Source of the DNA: an uncultured Leptolyngbya sp.
GTDB taxonomy: Bacteria > Cyanobacteriota > Cyanobacteriia > Phormidesmidales > Phormidesmidaceae
NCBI GenBank assembly: GCA_937899365.1
Contig: CALBPH010000021.1
Location: 1-11,568 of the forward strand
DNA: 11,568 nt
Reading direction: 5' to 3'
The position numbers and the translations under genes were made by a program. Position 1 is the first letter of the stretch. Every line of letters starts with the position of its first letter. The notes beneath the pieces are model-generated. The model did not search any database, was not told where the DNA came from, and saw only the letters and a program-made list of their open reading frames with translations. This document shows, piece by piece, positions 6,977 through 11,568 of the stretch.

Positions 6977-7678
6977 ATGGCCAGAGGCGATCAGGTCTAT
7001 GTGATGCGTGATGTCATGGGTATCCCCTACCAGCACCATGGGATTGACTGTGGTGATGGTAGCGTTATTCACTATCGCAAAGTAGGAACGGCAACGGTAT
7101 CACGCACCAGCTTTGAGGCCTTTGCCCAAGGCAACCCGGTGTATACGTTGTCCCAGTCGGTGGCATTTATTCCCGATGTGGTGCTTAACCGAGCTGAAAG
7201 TCGGCTGGGGGAACAGCGCTACTACCTGTTTTTTAATAACTGCGAACATTTTGCCAACTGGTGCAAAATTGGCAAGACCATCAGCCCGCAGCTGGATAAT
7301 TTTGGGCTGAGGTTAGAGCAGATCAAGCTACCCAGTGGGTTGACTCGACAGGCGGCACAGCAGGAAACACCCCAGGCAATTTTAGATTTATTTGCAAAGG
7401 CATTGAATAATATTGCGATCGCAACCAGCACCCTTCTCCCTGACTACAAACAAGCCCAGAGCGACAGCCATCAGTGGAAACACGTAGCCCACGCCGCCCT
7501 TAGCCGAGGCCGAGAAGATTTGGCCCGCGCCGCACTCTACAAACGCCGCAACGCCCAGAAAAAAGCCGAGGCCATTGGACAGCAGCTCCAGGAACTTTCC
7601 GACCTACAAATTTCCATCCAAACCGACCAAACCCTGGCGCTCAAACGTCTGAGCGAAGAAAGTCCCAACCTTCATTAG
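6977..7678 (+). CDS. LRAT-like domain protein with C-terminal PspA/VIPP1-like helix, 233 aa
   Basis: Residues 1-100 form an LRAT (permuted NlpC/P60) domain. His20 in YQHHGID and His32 in GDGSVIHY correspond to the two conserved histidines, and Cys89 in NNCEHFANWC is the expected nucleophile. Members of this fold are thiol acyltransferases or phospholipase A-type enzymes acting on lipids. After a linker, residues 166-204 (QWKHVAHAALSRGREDLARA and on) closely follow the most conserved helix of PspA/IM30/VIPP1, which reads KWEDRAKLAL-NGEENLAREAL in VIPP1 as I recall it; the rest of PspA is absent. The C-terminal 30 residues are helical. I infer a cytoplasmic enzyme aimed at membranes or at VIPP1/PspA assemblies. 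It is coupled to the FHA gene (TAGATG junction) and lacks its own Shine-Dalgarno. Asp24-Cys25 replace the aromatic residue and valine usual after the first histidine. Substrate unknown. Confidence 0.85.
   Translation: MARGDQVYVMRDVMGIPYQHHGIDCGDGSVIHYRKVGTATVSRTSFEAFAQGNPVYTLSQSVAFIPDVVLNRAESRLGEQRYYLFFNNCEHFANWCKIGKTISPQLDNFGLRLEQIKLPSGLTRQAAQQETPQAILDLFAKALNNIAIATSTLLPDYKQAQSDSHQWKHVAHAALSRGREDLARAALYKRRNAQKKAEAIGQQLQELSDLQISIQTDQTLALKRLSEESPNLH
7415..7422. repeat. HIP1 octamer GCGATCGC
   Basis: Perfect HIP1 palindrome within the LRAT gene. Confidence 0.85.
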
Positions 7679-7987
7679 TTTTCTTCACAAAATAATAGTC
7701 AGATGCAGACATCAGGCGTTAGGGGTCAGAATAGAACAGACCTAACTCCCATGGATTCTATTGCATCGGTCAGGTTAGTCAGAACCATGGATATCCCTGC
7801 AGACCCAAACCATAGCTGCGCCCATCGTTTAAGACATACATAATCCTGATAGCTTCAGATAATAGCAGCTATGGACACAGCAATCCACTATCCTGACTCG
7901 CAATTGACATATGCGTCGATTGCCATGGCTACCTTGTCGATCTCTTTTTTGCGAAGTACGATTGTAGCCTAAACATAATACAAGACC

Positions 7988-8004
7988 GTCGTCCAGCGGA
8001 CGAC
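7988..8004 (+). promoter_or_regulatory. Mini-hairpin in the leader of the ABC gene
   Basis: GTCGTCC (7988-7994), a 3-nt loop AGC, and GGACGAC (7998-8004) form a perfect 7-bp stem. It ends 3 nt before the Shine-Dalgarno AGGAGG, so it could stabilise the mRNA end or bind a translational regulator. If CATAAT at 7974-7979 is the -10, the stem lies at the extreme 5' end of the mRNA. Confidence 0.45.
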
Positions 8005-8007
8005 ATC

Positions 8008-8013
8008 AGGAGG
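8008..8013 (+). promoter_or_regulatory. Strong Shine-Dalgarno AGGAGG of the ABC gene
   Basis: A perfect AGGAGG with 6-nt spacing fixes the ATG at 8020. It is the best ribosome site in the window; most other genes here lack one. Confidence 0.75.
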
Positions 8014-8019
8014 CATCCC

Positions 8020-9828
8020 ATGGACAAGCTACTCAAAATCCTTCAATATTATCGACAATATTGGCTGATAACAGCGTTTAATGCGGCTGCCATGGGTACG
8101 TTCGAAATCATTGATCTGTTTGTACCCTATGCCATTGGGCAGCTGCTCAACGTTCTCTCACAACAGCCCCTCGATCGGCCCCTCGAGAACTTGATTGCTG
8201 TTTTTGGTCGATTGCTACAACAACCCATCACCCCAACATTTTCACTGTTAGTTTTGTTAGGTTTAGTGGGGGTTATCTCCGTTGGACGTGCGCCAATCCA
8301 GCCCTGGATCGGTCCCTGGTTTAACTGGGATACGGCACTGCGGGCCCGACGAGATCAGGCCCGGCGTTCCCTAGAGAAAATCTTGACTCTACCGTTAGAA
8401 TTTTACGATGAAAACAACCCGGGTCGAATTGCCGCCCGGGTCGCCAAAGGCTTAGCTAACTACACCTGGACCTATCCAGAAATTGTTGGACAATTTATCC
8501 CTAAAATTGTGCGGGTGTTTGGGGTGTTTGTTGTCATTGCCTTTTTAGACTGGCCCATTGCTCTGGTGGTACTCAGTTCGTTTTTGGTCATTGTTGGCTA
8601 TAGTCTGTTGCGACTCAAACGACTGTCGGCGCAAGAAGAGAAACTGGACAAATACATGGAGAATACCGAGAGCCGTACCTCGGAGATTATCACCAACATC
8701 AAGACAGTCAAGGCATTTGCCACAGAAATGCGCGAGCTAAAGCGACAGCAACAGCGGCTAGATCGAGAATTTAAGGTGGTCGACTATCGGATCCATCTGG
8801 GCTATGTAAAGCTGGGCACCTGGCAACGCACCATCGTACAGAGTTGTACCTTTGGTGTGCTTGCCCTAACGCTGTGGGCCACGGTCCAGGGAAGTATCTC
8901 CCTAGGGCATTTCGTGACGATTCTCACCCTGTCTAGCATGGCCTATGCCGAGGTGGATCCAATCTGTAGTCTGGCGGAAATGTTTGTGCGTCGATATGGC
9001 GCCATGGCAAGGTTTCAGGAGTTTGTCGCTTTACCGGCGGGTACAGACGCAGGGCAGCTTACCGACGATGTGCCTGACTACCGATTTACCGGCAAGGTGC
9101 ATTTTAGCCAGCTCACCATTGGCTATACCCCCGATAAGCCCGTCCTCAAAGATATTGAGCTGTTAGTACAGCCTTGTCAGACGGTAGCCCTAGTGGGGCG
9201 TTCGGGATCCGGCAAGTCCACACTGGTTAAGCTATTATTCCGTTATTTTGAGCCCCAAAGCGGGGCCATTTTAATCGATGGTCAAGACCTGCGTCGTTTA
9301 GACATTACGGGCTATCGGCAACGACTGGCGATTGTGCATCAAGAGGTGGATATTTTTAACGGCACGCTAATGGAAAACCTGCTCTATGGCTGTCCGAGAG
9401 CTACGGTGGAACAGGTGGAGGCCGCCTGCAAAATTGCCCAGGCCCATGAGTTTATCAAGCAGATGCCCCATGGCTATCTGACCACGGTGGGTGAGCGGGG
9501 TGTACGACTATCGGGGGGCCAGCGTCAGCGCATTGGCATTGCGCGGGCCTTGGTGATGGAACCGGACGTGCTGGTGTTTGATGAGGCCACCTCCAGTCTG
9601 GACTATGAGTCAGAGCGGGCGATTCAGGTGGCGATGCGCTCCCTATTTGGAACCCGCACGCTGATCATCATTGCCCACCGTCTCAGCACCGTCCGAGAAG
9701 CAGACCAGATCGTAGTACTCGACCAAGGACGCATCAGCCAAATAGGTAGCCACGATGAGCTGTTAACCCAAGGGGGGCTTTACCAACGACTCCACCAGCT
9801 CCAGGAAACTGGGGAGCTATTAAATTAG
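8020..9828 (+). CDS. ABC exporter half-transporter (MsbA/ABCB-like), 602 aa
   Basis: The transmembrane domain (about residues 15-330) is fused to a C-terminal ATPase, the standard bacterial half-exporter layout, which works as a dimer in the cytoplasmic membrane. The N-terminal part holds about six hydrophobic segments, including YWLITAFNAAAMGTFEIIDL, FSLLVLLGLVGVISVG and VFGVFVVIAFLDWPIALVVL, plus the LEFYDENNPGRIAARV coupling helix. The ATPase has Walker A GRSGSGKST (393-401), a Q-loop (HQEVDIFNGT), the signature LSGGQ (497-501), Walker B VFDEA with Asp521 and Glu522, and the H-loop His553, so it should be fully active. The substrate could be a lipid, peptide or drug; no accessory gene (membrane-fusion protein, toxin, peptidase) is adjacent. 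It lies 341 bp after the LRAT gene. Confidence 0.93.
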   Translation: MDKLLKILQYYRQYWLITAFNAAAMGTFEIIDLFVPYAIGQLLNVLSQQPLDRPLENLIAVFGRLLQQPITPTFSLLVLLGLVGVISVGRAPIQPWIGPWFNWDTALRARRDQARRSLEKILTLPLEFYDENNPGRIAARVAKGLANYTWTYPEIVGQFIPKIVRVFGVFVVIAFLDWPIALVVLSSFLVIVGYSLLRLKRLSAQEEKLDKYMENTESRTSEIITNIKTVKAFATEMRELKRQQQRLDREFKVVDYRIHLGYVKLGTWQRTIVQSCTFGVLALTLWATVQGSISLGHFVTILTLSSMAYAEVDPICSLAEMFVRRYGAMARFQEFVALPAGTDAGQLTDDVPDYRFTGKVHFSQLTIGYTPDKPVLKDIELLVQPCQTVALVGRSGSGKSTLVKLLFRYFEPQSGAILIDGQDLRRLDITGYRQRLAIVHQEVDIFNGTLMENLLYGCPRATVEQVEAACKIAQAHEFIKQMPHGYLTTVGERGVRLSGGQRQRIGIARALVMEPDVLVFDEATSSLDYESERAIQVAMRSLFGTRTLIIIAHRLSTVREADQIVVLDQGRISQIGSHDELLTQGGLYQRLHQLQETGELLN

Positions 9829-9975
9829 GCGGCTAAATAGCTCTACAAACGCCTTGGTAACGACACCCAGGGGCCGATGCTTGCTCAGCAGCTCAACAGC
9901 CAGAGCGGGCATCATCGGCTCAACCTGGCAATCAGTGCGCCACAGCCACGTTGAGCTGCCGAATATGCGTTTCAT
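9820..9975 (-). CDS. Possible short ORF or gene remnant, 51 aa
   Basis: On the minus strand an ATG at 9975 opens a 51-residue frame (MKRIFGSSTWLWRTD...) ending in TAA at 9822-9820, overlapping the end of the ABC gene by 9 bp. The second half (PMMPALAVELLSKHRPLGVV and on) reads like an amphipathic helical C terminus rather than random sequence. No Shine-Dalgarno precedes it and I recognise no family. It may be a small protein, the 3' remnant of a decayed gene, or chance. Confidence 0.22.
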   Translation of the reverse strand: MKRIFGSSTWLWRTDCQVEPMMPALAVELLSKHRPLGVVTKAFVELFSRLI

Positions 9976-10126
9976 ATTGCACGCTGCTACGGGCACTGCT
10001 TAAAACAACAGCAGTTATTACATCACACAGTTATGTTATGAAACGTTTATCTTAAAATTTTGTACAAATATATGCAAAGTTACAGCAATTTTTAAAAAGG
10101 CTGGGCATCGTAGGGACAGTCAGTGA
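9976..10126. other. AT-rich non-coding leader region
   Basis: From about 10005 to 10105 the base composition turns strongly AT-rich compared with its neighbours (for example TTAAAATTTTGTACAAATAT and a TTTTTAAAAA run). It most likely carries the promoter of the small zinc-ribbon gene. TATATG and similar sequences could be a -10, but no matching -35 stands out, and I could not support an NtcA or LexA site. Confidence 0.4.
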
Positions 10127-10153
10127 CGCATCCATAGGATGCGACGACCTATG
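10127..10153 (+). promoter_or_regulatory. Two mutually exclusive hairpins over the start codon
   Basis: CGCATCC (10127-10133) pairs perfectly with GGATGCG (10137-10143) around a 3-nt loop. Alternatively CATAGG (10133-10138) pairs perfectly with CCTATG (10148-10153), which contains the ATG at 10151. The shared bases 10133 and 10137-10138 make the two folds exclusive. The first frees the 10151 start and buries the ATG at 10139; the second buries the 10151 start. Confidence 0.4.
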
Positions 10154-10402
10154 AAAAACTTGATTAATATTTCACCATCAAAAAACGGCGCTCAGTGCAG
10201 CCTCTGCGAAGACACGCTGCTGCGTCACATCAGCCAAAATAGAATGTTTTGGTATTGTCCCAGTTGCCGTCAAGAAATGGTCTGCGAAGGGAAAAAAGTA
10301 TTAGCAGCAGCACATCCTACGTCAAGCGACAACAGCCAAGCAGTCCCACAGCGTCAGCTGCTTGAAGTTGCTAACCGGCGCAGGCGAGTGGGCGTTAGTT
10401 AA
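10151..10402 (+). CDS. Small zinc-ribbon protein, 83 aa
   Basis: The protein has one CxxC...CxxC zinc ribbon (CSLC, then CPSC 16 residues later) around LLRHISQNRMFWYCPSCRQEM. This arrangement (paired cysteines flanking LLRH and a W/F-aromatic stretch before the second pair) resembles short cyanobacterial proteins of unknown function. A polar, Ser/Gln-rich tail ends in a basic RRRR cluster that could contact nucleic acid. I prefer the ATG at 10151 (MKNLINISPSK); an in-frame ATG at 10139 (MRRPMKNL, 87 aa) lies inside a hairpin. Neither has a good ribosome site. The gene converges on pepA and the two stop codons overlap by 4 bp (10399-10402). It is transcribed alone, downstream of an AT-rich leader. 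Function unknown. Confidence 0.7.
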   Translation: MKNLINISPSKNGAQCSLCEDTLLRHISQNRMFWYCPSCRQEMVCEGKKVLAAAHPTSSDNSQAVPQRQLLEVANRRRRVGVS

Positions 10403-11568
10403 GCACTCTCCAAAATCCATTGAACCAATGTGCGTACACCATACCCTGTGGCACCAGGGTTGTTGTACGCATTGTCTTTTTCACTCCACACAGGTCCGGC
10501 AATGTCTAAGTGGGCCCAGGCCGTCTTTTTCACATACTGCTTGAGAAACAGTGCCGCTGTGATGGACCCACCGGGACGAGGGCCTGTATTTATCATATCC
10601 GCCACAATTGATTTCAGCCAATCAAAATACTTGTCTTCCATGGGCATCCGCCAGAGTTTCTCACCAGCGGCTTCTGCCGCTTGGGATAGATTTCCGGCTA
10701 ACTCATCATCAGGGCTAAATAGACCAGCGAGATCATTGCCCAGGGCCACAATACAGGCTCCGGTGAGGGTGGCCAGATCCACCATGGCATCTACCCCTAG
10801 CTTATCGGCATAGACCAGGGCAGCGGCCAGGGTTAAACGACCTTCAGCATCAGTGTTATTAACCTCGATGGTTTTACCGTTGGATGCGGTCAAAATGTCT
10901 CCAGGATGCAGGGCATGGCCGCTAATCATATTTTCAGCGGCCGCACTAATGAAGTGAACTTCCACATCGGGTTTAATTTGGGCAATGGCCTTGGCAGCCC
11001 CCAGCACCGCAGCTGCGCCTCCCATATCCATTTTCATGAGTTCGATCATGCTGCCCGCCCCGGCCTTGATGTTAAGACCGCCGGAGTCAAAGGTAAGCCC
11101 TTTGCCAATTAACGCTAGCTTGCGTTTGGGCTCACCCTCAGGGGTGTAGGTAAGGTGAATAAATTTGGGGGGCATATCCGACGCCATGGAAACACCCAGA
11201 TAGGCCCCCATACCCAGCGCTTCACAGTCGGCCTGCTCTAATATTTTGAGGGTGAGGCCATGGTCATTGGCAATGGCTGTCGCCGTCTCGGCTAGAGCAG
11301 TGGGGGTAACCACATTAGGGGGAGCCGCCACCAGTTCCCGCGCTAGAATAACACCGTCACAAACGTGGGCTGCCGTATTTAATGCCGTGTCATAGCCGGG
11401 TAAATCGAGCAGTGCCACATCGGTGAGGGTCACTTTAGGAGACTCGGTGTCAGACTTAAATCGTTTGTCGTCATGTAGCGCCAGGGCGACACCTTCGGCA
11501 ATGGTCTGGGTGGTTCGTTCCGGACTATTGTTCCAAATGGGGAAACTATAACGTAGGGTGCCCCTTTT
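10399..11568 (-). CDS. pepA: Leucyl aminopeptidase PepA (5' end outside window)
   Basis: This cytosolic M17 metallo-aminopeptidase removes N-terminal residues, preferably Leu, using two metal ions, as a hexamer. The frame is open through the window edge at 11568, so 389 codons are visible and about 100 N-terminal residues (part of the macro-like domain) are missing; the GTG at 11433 is internal, since coding sequence such as FPIWNNSPERTTQTIAEG continues upstream. All catalytic motifs are present: IGKGLTFDSGG (about 11107-11075; Lys and Asp metal ligands), MKMDMGGAAAV (metal Asp), NTDAEGR (10857-10837; metal Asp and Glu plus the bicarbonate-binding Arg) and VDLATLTGACIVALG. The 3' end overlaps the small zinc-ribbon gene by 4 bp, tail to tail. 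In some bacteria PepA also binds DNA; nothing here addresses that. Confidence 0.96.
   Translation of the reverse strand, partial: KRGTLRYSFPIWNNSPERTTQTIAEGVALALHDDKRFKSDTESPKVTLTDVALLDLPGYDTALNTAAHVCDGVILARELVAAPPNVVTPTALAETATAIANDHGLTLKILEQADCEALGMGAYLGVSMASDMPPKFIHLTYTPEGEPKRKLALIGKGLTFDSGGLNIKAGAGSMIELMKMDMGGAAAVLGAAKAIAQIKPDVEVHFISAAAENMISGHALHPGDILTASNGKTIEVNNTDAEGRLTLAAALVYADKLGVDAMVDLATLTGACIVALGNDLAGLFSPDDELAGNLSQAAEAAGEKLWRMPMEDKYFDWLKSIVADMINTGPRPGGSITAALFLKQYVKKTAWAHLDIAGPVWSEKDNAYNNPGATGYGVRTLVQWILESA

Larger units (their letters stand above)
7679..8019. other. 341-bp intergenic region before the ABC exporter
   Basis: No ORF with coding character was found. It holds a possible bulged hairpin just after the LRAT gene (GTTAGG at 7718-7723 and TC at 7726-7727 pairing with GACCTAAC at 7739-7746), two direct copies of CCATGGAT (7749-7756 and 7785-7792), a TTGACA at 7904-7909 without a good -10, and a CATAAT at 7974-7979 with a poor -35 (TTGCGA, 7949-7954, 19-bp spacing). 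The gap and the strong ribosome site downstream suggest that the exporter is a separate transcription unit. Confidence 0.5.

Noticed and set aside
7749..7792. Repeated CCATGGAT and other CCATGG palindromes in the region before the ABC gene
   Set aside because: Two short 8-bp copies with unequal context; no array, no inverted arrangement, and CCATGG also occurs elsewhere by chance.
7904..7935. Perfect TTGACA taken as a -35 box for the ABC gene
   Set aside because: At 16-18 bp spacing the downstream hexamers (for example GGCTAC) are poor -10 boxes, so I did not list it as a promoter.
10005..10105. Possible NtcA or LexA site, or an origin-like AT-rich element
   Set aside because: GTACAAATATATGC does not keep the GTA-N8-TAC spacing of NtcA or the LexA half-site, and no DnaA-box cluster is present.
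10399..11433. PepA starting at the GTG at 11433
   Set aside because: Coding sequence typical of the family continues upstream in frame to the window edge, so this codon is internal and the gene is simply cut by the window.
1..11568. Mobile elements, CRISPR arrays, tRNA or phage signatures
   Set aside because: No transposase, integrase, repeat-spacer pattern, target-site duplication or cloverleaf-like sequence was found when reading both strands.

Overview
The window looks like ordinary chromosome from a filamentous or Leptolyngbya-type cyanobacterium. Three copies of the HIP1 octamer GCGATCGC lie in 11.6 kb, far above chance. Most predicted proteins (the GT4 glycosyltransferase, the zinc-ribbon/FHA protein, the small CxxC protein, the MFS carrier) have a distinctly cyanobacterial look. 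No tRNA, rRNA, CRISPR array, transposase or phage gene was seen.

Layout. 1-926 (minus) is a GT4 glycosyltransferase whose 3' end lies off the window. 927-1302 has no recognisable gene but contains a good promoter-like pair followed by nested inverted repeats, a candidate small RNA, overlapping a weak 66-aa ORF. 4357-1303 (minus) is a tight three-gene unit: a GT2-like glycosyltransferase, recO (start abuts the previous stop) and an MFS transporter (start overlaps recO). 4618-5394 (plus) is pgl, 6-phosphogluconolactonase of the oxidative pentose phosphate pathway, followed by a hairpin. 5557-7678 (plus) is a three-gene set: a double zinc-ribbon/FHA protein, a second FHA protein, and an LRAT-like papain-fold protein with a PspA/VIPP1-like helix at its C terminus. 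8020-9828 (plus) is an ABC exporter half-transporter with a strong Shine-Dalgarno and a mini-hairpin in its leader. 9829-10138 is mostly non-coding. 10151-10402 (plus) is a small CxxC/CxxC zinc-ribbon protein whose start lies in a potential two-state hairpin. It converges, with a 4-nt overlap, on pepA (minus), whose 5' end lies beyond the window.

The most interesting part is 5557-7678. Phosphothreonine-reading FHA modules are joined to a predicted acyltransferase/lipase-like enzyme that carries a fragment of the membrane-remodelling PspA/VIPP1 family. One reading is a phosphorylation-linked membrane-lipid or membrane-stress module. That role is inference: no kinase or phosphatase lies in the window, and the link to the downstream ABC exporter rests on proximity only. 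The second lead is the structured RNA candidate at about 1109-1225, and the third is the start-site hairpin switch at 10127-10153.
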